Origin: Omphiscola glabra | Taxonomy: Eukaryota; Mollusca; Gastropoda; Lymnaeidae | Direction: 5' to 3' | NCBI GenBank assembly: GCA_964017045.1 | Contig: OZ024802.1 | Coordinates: 13,466,435 to 13,530,434, forward strand | DNA length: 64,000 bases | Shown here: positions 34,437 to 47,700 of the stretch, in pieces | How positions within the stretch are numbered: the stretch's first letter is position 1 | Layout of the letters: every line of letters begins with the position of its first letter | The notes under the pieces: model-generated | What the model saw: the letters and a program-made list of their open reading frames with translations, nothing else | Database searches by the model: none | Told to the model about the DNA's origin: nothing | Position numbers and translations under genes: made by a program

Positions 34437-35530
34437 GTTGATGTTTGATGTTAATGTTTCAAGTAAAACCACTTTCTCAAAAAGACTTTTTATTTCTCAG
34501 CTTCTCTTCAGAATACGACTTCTTCAGGGGCCGATCCATGTCCCCACATTTAACCACTTAGCCAGACTGATTAGAGACATCCACCTTGGGTCCGCACTAT
34601 CCTCATGTTTGGAACTGGTCAGGCAAGTGTCTGGTTGAGCTGTAACGTAGCCCTTACAGAGGAACTGGGAGGTTGCCATCTCAACACCGCTCAGCCTCCT
34701 GCAGCCATGTGTCTTGGCTGCTACGTTTTATACCAAGATCCACTACTTGCCTCTCCCTAGCTTTGACATCCGCTGCAGCATGTCATTCCTGTGTTTTTGA
34801 TAACCCGTAACATTTTTTTTGAGTTGTCTCTCTTTGACTGTCATAACTATTCCTCAAATTGATCTTGGGTTATTTAAAACTTCTTTTTCTGCAGCCGGGC
34901 TCTTTATTCAACTGAAAATATTAACATCGAAAGCAATATTTTGTGGTCATGTTACATTTATTTTACATGCAATTGTATCACATTTTTTACATTCACCAAC
35001 GGAGAACTCTACCCTTCAATAGCTCAGCCTGATCTCTCTACTACTAAGTCAGTCACATCATTGAAGGGTGATCTCCACAACTAAGTTAGTCAGCCACATC
35101 ACTGAGAGCTGATCTCTACAATTAGTTAGTCAGTCAATCAATGAGAATCAATGGTGTAACTGATTGAGAAAACTCTTAGTAAGTCAAGTTCAGCCCATAC
35201 CAAAACAAGATTTAAAATCAATTGTTTATTACGGGTAATAGTATTTATGGTCATGTTACATTTGTCATCTTCTCATTCTAATCCTATTCCAATATGATTA
35301 TTGATTTCTTATTGGCACATCCACATGTTAATGTAAAAGCTCTAATGTTATGTTATCGGTCAAATGTTTTTTACCACCCTTGATGCCTTTTGCCCCCTCT
35401 ATCATTTTTAAAATCCTGCACTCTTTTTTTTATTTCTCAATGATGCCCAAACCCTTTGATGTTTTTAATTTAGTTTTCGAAAGAAAATTGTTTAAAAACA
35501 GATGACTGGCAGTAGGTGAAGTCAAATCTT
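34437..35530. other. Anonymous sequence
   Basis: 34440-34740 is somewhat GC-richer, with an open plus-strand frame of no recognisable family. About 35030-35160 holds three diverged copies of a 'tgatctctac'-containing motif. No gene is called. Confidence 0.4.
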
Positions 35531-35539
35531 CCTTGGTAC

Positions 35540-35745
35540 CATTTATTATTTGATATTGTTCTCTTGTTCCTGGTATATTATGTGATATTGTTCCCTTCAT
35601 CCTGGTGTATTATTTGATATTGTTCCATTGGTCCTGGTATATTATGTGATATTGTTCCCTTGGTCTTGGTAGATAATGTCATATTGTTCCTTTCATCCTC
35701 GTGTATTATGTGATATTGTTCCATTGGTACTGGTAACGTTTCGGC
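35540..35745. repeat. Approximately 32-bp minisatellite, about six copies
   Basis: Units contain 'tattatgtgatattgttccc' followed by 'ttggtcctggta', in diverged copies. The minus-strand ORF across it is a repeat artefact. Confidence 0.85.
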
Positions 35746-38700
35746 AAATATTTCATCAGTACAACATAAAACATTATATAAGTATAAAGTAAATTTACAA
35801 AGTATATATCTATATATTCGTATCCGGAAATTTGTTTGAAAGAAATTTCGTCGACGGAAAATCAACGTATTTTCTGCTGTTGATTCATTTCATAGTTGGT
35901 TTTGTTTGTTCTATGAATACTATGATGTCATTTGAAAAAGAAGATAGACAATTTAACGAAAACTTACAAAAAAAATGAACTATCTAAATGTTGAAAAACT
36001 CTTTAAAAAAAAATTAATGATTCATATATTTATTGTTGACGCTGTTACTAACCATAGCAACAGAGAAGATAATATATACCTTTGTCTTGTGTAGCAGGCT
36101 TGAGACTAGGGCTTTGCAAGATTATTTAGTGTAAAAGTTAATAGGCTATTAATTGAAAATATGCAGCTAAATGAAAAATTATTACCCGGTACCAAGAAGA
36201 ATAGAATACGTTGCCATGTAGTATAAATAAATTTTATAGGTAGCTGCACTGACTGATTAGTCTGGGTCATTCCAGATATTGATACACTTTTCTTATGTGT
36301 AGTTGTAAAATTAGTGATTACTAACCCATCTTTTATTTATTGTAATGTGAACCATTGAACTGTTACAGCCCTGCTTGTATTGTATATCAAAGGGAAAAAA
36401 TGAACTATTTGAATATGTATAACCATAGTTAGTCTGTATTTTTATATAATTAGCTTAACTATTGGTTATTGAATTTTTTATTTTTTTAAATGACTCATTT
36501 TTTGCTGTACATTTCTAACCATATTTGTATTTTAATTATACATGTTATAGGTACACGAGCTGTTTAATTACACAGACCTTAAGTTCCCCTACATTTCGAT
36601 ATAATTATCATGCTTTATTATCAGTTAATTTTTGGTGATTTTGTTTAAATTTACACATTTTGTGTATTACCTCCCTTTTTTATTTTTTCAAAATGTGGCG
36701 CCATTTTCATTACCGGTACAATAAAATTTAATGAATTATGTTTTAAAATTTAGTCTGTTCTCTAAATATGTTGTCTAATATGTGTTGAGTGTGAGTGAGT
36801 TTAAGTGATTTACTTTTACAGATATAACCTTACAAAGATGGCACTTTTGATGGTGGCAAAAAAAATGTCAAAATACTCAGATAGTAGCTCATGTAATGTG
36901 GTCTACCTCCTCGATTAAAATGTAAAAAATGCACATGACAAATAATTATTCTCTACATTATCCATATGTATGGCTGTGACTCTGTGTTCCATAAATGCGG
37001 AAAATAAATTTAACACTTGGGATTTTCATAAAGTTCATTACTTTAATGCAAATTTTGTGAAGTAGCTTTAGCTGGTTGTGGTTCCATCACTTGGCTGGTT
37101 ATTTCTATTATATATGTAGACATAGCAGTTACTGTATGTATGCAAGCGATAGAATTTATTTGGAAATAAAATGAGCAAAAAGATTTGGTACGTTGGTCAT
37201 CTGGTAAAAGACAAATTCACAGAGCTGCTGTCTTTTTCATGTTTGGTTTTTAAATTTTACTTCCACCTCACTTTCTATCAGTTCTTCCGAGCTTTGTTTT
37301 CGTGAAGGATTTGTGCCCATTTCTTTTTTTTTTTCTTTCATTTTTTTTAGGTATCGGTATTATATACCTATATTATGTAAAATTTCATTAAAAATTGTAT
37401 GCATCTTTTTTATTGTACTGATGAAAGCATTAACCGAAACATTTAAACTTGTATTTTGTCTATTTACAATTAAAGCTTAACACATGTGTTATCTACACTA
37501 ATTGTTTGGGTCTCTGTAATCTATTTAAAAGCTGTATCGCAGTCCAACCCTCTTATAATTCGAATGGGAATCATTTGTAGTAACGGAAAAATTAAAATGT
37601 GTGTTTATTTTAAATTTTTAGTCCCGGGTTTTATGGTATTTTCATAAAGTCCGCAAAAAATCAGAACTTTTATTGAATAACCTTGCAACTCTTGCACGGT
37701 TCATTTTGAAATTATTAAAAACAAAATTAGAGGATTATGATGAGGTTGAGTAACAAGCATATGCAAACTCTTCAAATTTTGAAAAATAAGATCGGTTTTG
37801 TTGACGAGAAAGCCCTGTTTGGGGTTGGTTGTCACACGCTGAAGACAAAAAGTTGGTATCCTTCAGCTTAATATAACTCATATCTACAGAGTTAAATTTT
37901 ACTTCAATCAAATCAAAATGTAATAAATGGTGAGCCAAAAACTCTCCCCTCAAGACAGTCATCAGCAATTCGCCTAACTTCAGATTTTACAGTATGAGGA
38001 AGGTCATTTATGTGACTGAGAAAGAGAAGGGGGCCCAGCACTGTGCCTGTTACAGCTATATACGTAAAATTTGGATTGTTATGTGTTGAGACTTCGCAAA
38101 AGCAAGTAGAAAGTATAGCAAAATGCCTACCATTATTATCCCGGTAACATCAGGTCATATCTTCTAGTTTTAAATATAGCTTTATTCTATGTGCTTTTTT
38201 TAAAATTAAAAAAGTACATTAAAATTATCACATAGTTCAGGGGCGTGCAGAAAGTGTGCCTTTCGGCTACCTATTGGTTTATAGTCATGTGGGTTCTTTG
38301 ATTAATTTGTATTCCTAACTTTAAATAGTAGATGCGTGTGTTGACAAACGGTTGGTGCCATCCCAATCAACCGGTGTATGGCAGAACAAAATTTGATTGG
38401 TACTTAAGTTATGTTTTTTGACAGTTCTAATTTTTATTTACTCTGAACTGATAACACTTTGGAAGTTGTTTTTTTCTGAATAGAAACCCAAGCAACACAG
38501 GGAAAATATCTGCAAGTTTTTAATAAAGTTACTTTAGTTCAATTTTCTGAAATTGCACCTTAAAAAACTTATAGTTATAGGACAATAAGTTACAAATATA
38601 ACGACAAATATTTTAATAACAAATTAATGGAAATGTTAATTTTTTTTAATAAGTACCTTACAGATTTTCTTGATTTTTAAGAAAAAAATAATTACAAGAC

Positions 38701-39020
38701 TTAAAAAATAAAACATTGCCTACAAGTACTACAAGTATTAACACAACCAAGTGTTCTAATAATCCAGCCCTAAGCAATACTCAAGCATTAAAATGTATAA
38801 TACAATACACTTATTATTATTAGTATTAATTATAAATGCTTAAAGCTGCCATCCATAAATGTTAATGATATAAATAATATTTTATGCCAGAATCGGCCTC
38901 AACAAAATATTCTTGTGCAGTAAGTGAAAGGGATTGATGCAACACATACAGTAGATTACAGATTGACATACACACCAATGAGCTGATGTATATGAATGTT
39001 TTAAAAATAAAACATTACCA
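35746..39020. other. AT-rich intergenic stretch downstream of the PLC gene
   Basis: I found no conserved coding sequence or RNA gene. A 77-codon minus-strand frame at 37735-37968 has no motif I recognise and is not called. Confidence 0.5.
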
Positions 39021-39181
39021 TATTTTACAGACTATAAGACGCACTTTTTCCTTCAAAAAATTGCCTCCAAAATTCAGGTGTGTCTTATACTCTAAATTAA
39101 TATAAAAAATGGTAAAAATGTAATTTAAAAAAAAAAATTGCTCAAAATTAAAGGTTCATCTTATAGTCCGTAAAGTACAGT
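39021..39181. mobile_element. Small TIR element (MITE-like) 210 bp past the PLC stop codon
   Basis: 'tttacagactataaga' at about 39024-39039 is matched by 'tcttatagtccgtaaa' at 39159-39174, an inverted repeat with one mismatch. The inside is A/T-rich filler. It could lie within the PLC 3' UTR. Confidence 0.6.
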
Positions 39182-39390
39182 AACTGTTTCTCTGTATTGA
39201 TGTACAATTTACAGACTGTAGTCATTTTGATCATTGGAGTTTCACACTTGATGCTGAAATTTTGGTGATCCTCTAAATAAAGCTTTAGAGGTTTGGGGCC
39301 AGTCTTCAAGAGAGCTTTCTGAAAACTGGCTAGTTTAAAAAGAGCAATTAAGAGTTTTTCGAAAATTCTATTAAAGCTTTTTTCAACAGA

Positions 39391-42300
39391 TCATGCACTT
39401 GTCAGAGTTATGTGAGTGAATATGAGAGATTGACTGTAGAGGTTGCCATTTTTATCATACAATGGGAAATGACGAAAACCTGGAAGACAAAATAAATATT
39501 TTATTGGTGAATAATTATTAGCCACTATATTTATTTTATACCATACTATTATTTATAACCCACTATTTGGTGTTTTTTATTTAAAACCCAGTGGCATTGA
39601 ACATAAATGTTGCAACAATCACATCATCATTCAGTGGCTTACCAGATATGCTACCCGTGATTAATAAAAACGAAAAATAAGTATTTTGAAATAAATGTAT
39701 GGTGAATAGTGTATTATTTAAAATAATAGCATACTTTCACTGTGAATATTACTGGCAGTATACGGTTGAATTTAAACCTAATGCCAAAACAATATGTATT
39801 TATTTTCAATTTAATACTTGGTGCCTATTTTTCAAATGATTCACTTTACTTCACACATTAAGAATATTAGATTGAAATTTGGATGGTTCAAAAGCCTATA
39901 CGTGTGTTGCTGGTAGTACTCTATAAATAATAATTCTTAATTTGTTGAAATGATGTGTGAATTTAAACAATTTAAATTTTAATTCAACAAGAAATCTAAC
40001 TGCATTATTGCAATAGTATTATTTGAATGGATTTGTGTGAAAACATCTTCCAGCCTTGGAGTGGGGAGTAAGGACAGTTACAAGTGGAACTCCATTAAAA
40101 AAAAAGAAGCCTCTATCTTTAAAAAAAGTGTATTAAAAGGTCATTACTGTTTTAAACATATTGTGACTGGAGGGCCGCACCCTGATATCAAGCGGACAAC
40201 CTGGTCAGTCTCCTACTGCATTCATTTATGACATATCTACTGATTGTGTGTTCAATTGATTCCAAGGAACCAGCAATATACTCACCTTCTTGAATGCTGG
40301 AAACGGGCAAACAGTAGTACCCAATAAAATCATTTATTCCCCAATCTTCATCTTTGACTGTAAACCTCACAAGAGCAAGCTCTGGCACTCTCAGTTTAAA
40401 GGAGCAAGTTTCATACCATCTAGGATTAAACCCTGAAAGAAACCCCCAAAAACAGTATTAATACGTTGTAAATACTTGAATTTTATTTATTTTTGTAAAC
40501 TCAACTGCACCATGAATATGTTCACCTTTTCTTTTAGAAAACTTTATCACAAATATCTTCTCCATCCATTCTCCAATTGTTTGTACTAATAATAATATGA
40601 AGATGGACTCTGTTAATTATGCATGCTATTTATTACCATGGAAGTAATTAGCAAGCAAACTCACCCCTGAGAGTATATTCAAAATCTCTTAACAAACTCC
40701 ATGTCTTATTATTTATACATTCTAAAAAACATTCTATAAAATGTACCTATATACTTTTTAAAAAATGTTTAATTGCCGGATTTGTTTAAAGATTTTTTGA
40801 GAGATGAAATAATTCAATGTTATGTTAATAAACTGAGCACTGTATGTTTGAGACCCCTCACTGAATATTTACATATCAAGTCAGTTGGGACATAATTTGT
40901 AAAAACAAACACACAAAAATTAAAAATAATAAACATCAACCAACCATTGTTTTCAATAACTTTAGTCTTGTATTCAGCTTGATCTGATGGAACTCCATAC
41001 ACTTCAACTTTGATGAATGGATCAATGATTTCTCCCTTTGTGCTGTCTTTGGGCTTAGGAATCTGAAACCCACTGATGATCTGGAACATCAAATTGTCAT
41101 AAAATCAAATTTCTCTACATCAATGGTTGCCAAACCTTTTGACTCATGAAAGTCCTTTTTAAGGAAAACCAAGTTAACCATATATACATCAACAAAAAAA
41201 TTAAGAGGGTCTCTACAAGACATTCAAACTAAAAGAAGACCTAATGTCACATCTGATAACCATGTAGTCCAGGGCAAGGCTCTAGCTAAAACTGAAAAAA
41301 ATTTGGACGAGCCAGCAGCTAAAACACTAAAATACAACATAGCACTTCTGGCAAATGAGCAAAAGAAATATTTCCAGGTACTTCAAGATCAAACAGATGA
41401 TGGCCAGATAGATCTTCACTGGCAAAACATAAACATGTCCATAACATCCTCATGCAGGGAGATTTTAAAACCAATAAAGCAAAAACACAAAGATTGGTTC
41501 TGACTCAACACATTGCAAAAAATAAACAAGAGGAAAGAAATGAAGTGTGCGGTAAACAGCCACACCATCGGAGAGAAAGCAAAAGCACAAGTTAAATATA
41601 ATGAAACCAATAAAAAGGTAATGAAAAGTATGAAAATGGATAAAAGAGATTACACAGATGCACTAGCGTAAACAACAGAAGAAGCAGCAGCAATGAAGGA
41701 AAAATAGCTCTATGATATAACAAGAGAGCTCTCAGAAAGATAAAAGAAGCCAAAGAGACCAGTTAATGACTCCTGTCACACAACCAGCCTTAAATGCAGG
41801 AAAAGACAAAAGATGCAACCACCATTTCAGCACAGCTCAGACTCAATATAAATAAAAGCAAGACAAAAAAGGTAAACTTAGTGAAAAACCAAGTGCATAT
41901 CTCCTATGCAAGAAATGCACTAGAATGTGTGGAGTCCTCCAAATGCTTGGGCAGCACCATTGACTTAAATGCTGGATCCAAAGCGGATGGCAGGTCTAGA
42001 ATTGAAAAGGCTAGGTCAGCATTTGTGATACTAAAGAAAATATGGGCATCAAAGGAGCTGACTCTGCAAACCAAAGTCAGAGTTTTCAACAATGTCAAAA
42101 CAGTCCTACTATCTCAAACCGAAAACTGGAGAACAACAGCGAGCATAGCACAGAAAGAACAAACCTTCACAAACACTTGCCTTAGAAAGATCCTTAACAT
42201 AAAATGGCCACATATCATTACCCCAAAAAAACTTACTGGAAATGACATACCAAGAACCTTTTGCTGAAGAAATCATAAGGAAAAGATGGAGGTGGACAGG

Positions 42301-44768
42301 TCACACTCTTTGTAAACTCCAAGATAATATCACCATACAAGTCCTAACATGGAATCCACAGGGAAAATGAAGGAAATGAAGGTCAAAGAATATGTGGAGA
42401 AGTGAGCTAGAGGCAGACAAACAAAGTATGTGATAAACCCGGAAGCAGCTGGAAAAGAGATGAATGGAAAATTTTTGTAGATGGCCTATGCAAAAGGCCG
42501 GGTAAAAGGCATATGTAAGTTAATAAGCACCTTGGGGACAACTGCTCTAAATGGTTCTTGTGTTACATAAGCTTCAGGTGACCATTTTTCTAAAAATCAA
42601 AATCAGGACATTTTAAAATTTCCAAATTTAAAACAAGAACATTTACACTTGTTTTACACAAGTGTGTCCATAAATAAATAATTATCATTGCGTTGCGTAT
42701 TTGGACTAATAATATTTCTTTTGTGTTATTTATTTATGCCTGGATATCAGATGTGGCCGACTCCAAATTTGGATAAATTTGTTTTAAAAATTAATTTAAA
42801 TGAGTGGTTTTTTTAATCTTAAAATGTACACCTATGTCCGAAAACCTGCACTTTCCTGGTAAAAACAGTACAAATGGTCACCTAACATAAGCTGTCAATT
42901 TTTAAGTATTGGCTTAGAATTTTGTTTTTACAATTTTCTTTTATTTACTAGCGAGAACCCGGCATGCATTGCAATGCCACTCAAAGAAAAGTGTGTTTGT
43001 GTTTTAATTATATTTTTCAAGTAATATTTAAATAGAAAATATTTTTTATTGTTTCCGTCTGGTGCGTACACAAATAAATTGGAAGGTTTTTTGACACGTG
43101 AACAGGCCACTTACAGCTGTCCACGTGAGAAGCATTGATTTTAAAAATTTAGTCCACACACTTGTAGCGATTGATCCACCCATGCAGCAGCTCTGTTTGA
43201 AATTATATTTATATAGCTCACATAAAAATCTTAAAAAATAAGGCCCCCGGCCCAAAGCGCCAAATTGTAAAATGGTTGTACTATTCAGAAACCTAATTAT
43301 TATGTCACACAAAATGAAATGTCGCTTGTATTTTATTCAATTCCATCCACCCATGCAATAACTCTGTTTGAAATTATATGTGTATAGCTCTAATAGAAAA
43401 AAAATGATTTGCGAGCTTGCGCACAACCATTTATCAAACTTTTCTCGCAATCGGATGAATGGTATAGGAAAGCATATGGAAATTATATTTAGCTCATGAC
43501 AGTAAGACAGAAAAAAAAAGAATTTAGGGCCTTGGGCCCAAAAAGGAATATTATAAAATGTGTGTAATAATTCAGAAAAATTTACAGGCGTATGCACAAC
43601 AACTCACAAAAGTTTTATTGTGATTGGATGAATGGTATAGGAAAGCATACGGAAATTATATTTAGCTCATGACAATATGACAGAAAAAAAGAATTTAGGG
43701 CCTTGGGCCCAAAAAGGAATATTATAAAATGTGTGTAATAATTCAGAAAAATTTACGGTCGTATGCACAACAACTCAAAACAGTTTTATTGCGATCGGAT
43801 GAACGGTATAGGAGCGCATACTGGACATATATACATACATTAATTTGTATAAATGTATAAACATAGTTTATGGAATAAAAGATACCTTTTGCGCAAATAT
43901 TCAAGGAAGCGTTCTGTCTACCTACCATCCATCCATCCGTCCGTCCGTACACCCACCCATCCATATATCATCTAAGAAAGTCTTAACCCATTTCTTTTCT
44001 GAAAATTTAATTTTCGCTTGTGTAAAATAAATAGGTTTTGATATTCATGGGTATACTTGTGTAAATGTACTTAGTTTTGTTAATGTCATTGATTTTAATT
44101 GTTAAAATGAGAATATAGCATCCATTTTTCACAACTGTATTATCATTGGATTTAAAGAAATTGTCATCCATGTAAAATTGTACACACCCTATTTCCTAAC
44201 CCCTGTATAGTGTGCTGCCTTGCGCAAATGAAACTATCGTGTTACTTCTTCCCCCCTCCCCAAACAGAGTTTTAAAGTAATTAATAAAATCATCCACGGG
44301 ATTGTAACCCCCTTACTTAGCAAAAACAATTTTTTGCATTTCATATGTTTGTTCTTATTTGGGTGAGTGATAAGTGCATCAGTGAATGCTATTTGGATAT
44401 GTAGTTTCGCTGCACTGGTTGCATTAAACGGCATTTTCATATTAAAAGTATATTTAAAGAGTAAGTTTTTTACTACCTTATACATTTCATAAAAGTATAT
44501 TTTTGGAAAGAATAAAAGTAAAAACTTATCAAATCTTAAAAATACAACGCTAAAGTTGTATTTAATTTTAGAAAATTTTTGCAATTTAAAAAGCAATCTC
44601 TTATAATATCTCATGTATCAGAAGAAATATTTAAGTCCAGTTAGTTCCCTTAAATGTAGCTCATTTTAGACACACAAAAAAAAGAATATTTTCGTACACA
44701 TATTTTCAAGGTTTTCATACTGTTGGCACTTCTTGAGACAGTTCCAGTTAACACACCAAACTTTTCTT
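39391..44768 (-). CDS. PLCD: PLC exons 16-19: Y-C2 connector, C2 domain and stop
   Basis: Exons 44698-44768, 40945-41080, 40286-40432 and 39391-39479. Exon 16 ([15 protein letters not shown]..., donor GTACGA) is the least conserved. Exon 17 starts [20 protein letters not shown] and exon 18 [20 protein letters not shown]. The C2 Ca2+ loops retain Asp residues in IIDPF and [12 protein letters not shown]. Exon 19 reads [18 protein letters not shown] and ends TLTSA-TGA at 39391. Introns here are large and repeat-filled. Confidence 0.9.
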
Positions 44769-47700
44769 CTGGAATGAACATATTAACATAATGACAACAA
44801 ATGTATGTATATTTATACTAGTTTACAGGCAGTAATTCTTTTCAGGAAACTGAGATAGGAAACATTCTTTTTGACTGTTGTATGGTTTTAAAATTATAGA
44901 CAATGGCTGTATGAGTTGGGACAAATTTAAATGCTATAGCCATGCTGCAAGCTATTTATAACTAAAGCCTATCACATTTTGTATTCATGCAAGAACACTG
45001 AACACTTATCTTATTTAGAACTATCAATGGTTATCTCACTAGAGAACTTGAGAAAGGATACAGTTTCCTTTGTTATTTTTATATGACAGCTTCTTGTGTA
45101 AAAATTCATGTTAAAGTAAGAGAATACGTTTCTACCTGATAACAAAATTGATGGCTTGAGAACATATCCCACACCACCATTGTCCATGAATCGACCATGA
45201 TTGAGCTGCATTGCTTCACCACTAGTTTGGTAGTTTAAGGCTACTGTAAATACATTCAAACAATTTTTAAAAATTTGTTGTACATGTGTTTTAAAGTAAC
45301 GCCATTACTTAAACTGTAGCATTATTAAAATAATTGAATAGATCTTAAACTATTTCATAGAATTACTTGATGATGATTGAGTACTTTTAAAGCACTTGTC
45401 TCCATGCTATTTTAAATCTATTTGAAGAAAATAATGTCTTTAAATATTTCTTAAATGACTTTTTATCATTTTCAATCTCCCTCAAAGATTGATGCAGTTC
45501 TAAAGGATTTGTTAAGAAAGGTAGTCTAAATCTTCCCCTCAACCCAGTGCAGAGCCAGATTTAAGCTTAGCAGAGCCCTAGGTTATATGAAACTTGAAAG
45601 CCATCTGTCAAAAATGTTTCCCTAAAGTTATCAGAAAACCTGGAAACATGTACATCTTAAAGTCTTAATATAAACCTTTCAATTATTTCAAAAAACATTT
45701 GAAGTACAAAAAACTAATACAATTAAATTTGTATCATTTGGTTGTTTTGATCTGAATTTTGATCCAGCACATTGAAAAGGCTGGGCATTCAGTCATTCAG
45801 TTCTATGTTTGAAATCAGTAACTTACCAACTTGGCAGCCATGGTTCCACATGGGCACAGGGTTATAGTTACTAGAATCTATCCTTATTGCAGTTGGGTAT
45901 ATCCGGATGAGTCTGTGGTGAGAAATTCTGTTGACACTTTGGTCACTAGTTTGGAATAATTTCTCAAATTTCTTTTCACTGAAAGATATTACCGTGAAAG
46001 CTGGATCTGTTTGAGTAGCATGACAAAATTTGGATTAGTTGACTGACAATAGCCCACTTAAGAAATTTGGGAAAATACAATAAAATGGAATAAGGTAAGT
46101 TGTTGAGTCATTTGTTCTATAGAACCTGACTGTTTGCTGGGAGCAAAGTGAGATCAATGTCAAGCCAAATAACAAGGTTTTGAATGAGTCTGGACCTCAT
46201 ATACAAAGGTCCCCAAATTTACACAGGAATGTGAAAACTATTGTTATAATTCAACAGGATATACAACTTTATATGCATTTAAATTTTAACAGTTTTTCAA
46301 CACCAGATATGCATTGTAAAATAAAATAGTCTACAATGATTAAAAAAAACTTTCACAACATCTGAAAGGGACTGACCAGTGACTTTATAGCAATTTTTCT
46401 TTACTTTACAAGTATGGATATAAAAGCTTGTAATGTAAGCCAGTGATTTATTTTAAAGTGTGTCATTGTTGGCTTCAGTTCAATGATAAATTATTTATTC
46501 ATAATTTTGAGGCTAAAACTGGCATTTTTAAAAAAAGAAATTTAGAGACAGTTTAGGATCATTTTACTGTATTATAATAATAATAATATTCTAGGTTGTG
46601 TTTGCTGATGAGCACTGTAATATAATTATAATAATTTAATAGGGAAAGGGGGGAAGGGATAAATGGCCGATTCTAATCTCAAACAAAATATTAGAGAGAA
46701 TAGACTACTACCTTTCTGGGCTGCTGTTTCAACTGACTTGAAGGCCACACTTTTCATTGTGGTGATTTTACTTAATTCTAGGTGTAACTCAGTGTTGTGT
46801 TGCACGTCTTGGCCTTTAACCTTGTTGTTGCTGGAGACGCCACTGGCATTATCAGGCATTTCTGCAGCTTCATCCCTGAGGTCATTGCCCTAAAATAAAA
46901 CAAAATCAAATTCCATCCATTTTCATTTCTTATAGTTATAGGCCTAGATACTGATTTAATTTTTTTTGGTATTTGCTGCCACAGAAACTAATGTAAACTT
47001 TGAGGCCAGAGACCAGAGTCCAAAATGTTTAGCACCAGTTTCCTTTAGGCATACGCAAGATAAATTGTCTCAAAATTTTGTCTGAAAAGATTAATTTGGC
47101 TATCTACGTTGTCTGGTACATAGGGGTCTAATTCATGAGTGGCCAAAAGACATTTCCTTTACAAAACAAAACAAATTTACAGAGTCCAAAAATAATAAAA
47201 ACAGTAAAAACCTTGATGATTATTTTGTTCTTCAGTTTCTCAGGGGTGGGTGTTTCTATCAGGTCATCATCTTTCCGCCATATCTTGTCTGTACATAAAT
47301 AGTTAAGGTGAAAAAAATTAAATATTAATTAAAAATTAGTAGATAGGTGGTAGTACTAATTAACTAATTATCAGCTATCTTTCAAAAATATTTCACCTTC
47401 ACATATTTTTTGAAGAAAAACAACAACGCATGGTTGGATTTTTCACAACACAATGTGCTATTCCAGCTTTTCTCACTTCTCTCCTGGGCCCAACTGCCAT
47501 CTGTGATCATGCTACGCCTCCGTGTCCCCCACATCATGTCTACATGCTTTAATTGCTTCCCTTCATTTGCTCATATTGAGGTTGATGAACAACGTCAACC
47601 AATTAGTAATTATTAAAGAAAGGATACCACCAAACGTTGAGTTCATTATGTTAGCCATGACTTGCTGTTGTTGAAGAGAACAATGGTTTTCTATTGATAA

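Noticed and set aside
34430..34740. 69-codon plus-strand ORF in a GC-richer patch
   Set aside because: No conserved motif, and it is contiguous with a tandem repeat. Left as anonymous sequence.
35578..35865. 95-codon minus-strand ORF with repeated MEQYHII-like phrases
   Set aside because: The protein repeat mirrors the 32-bp DNA minisatellite.
37735..37968. 77-codon minus-strand ORF as a further 3' PLC exon or separate gene
   Set aside because: The C2 domain already ends with a stop at 39391, and the ORF has no recognised motif or splice frame.
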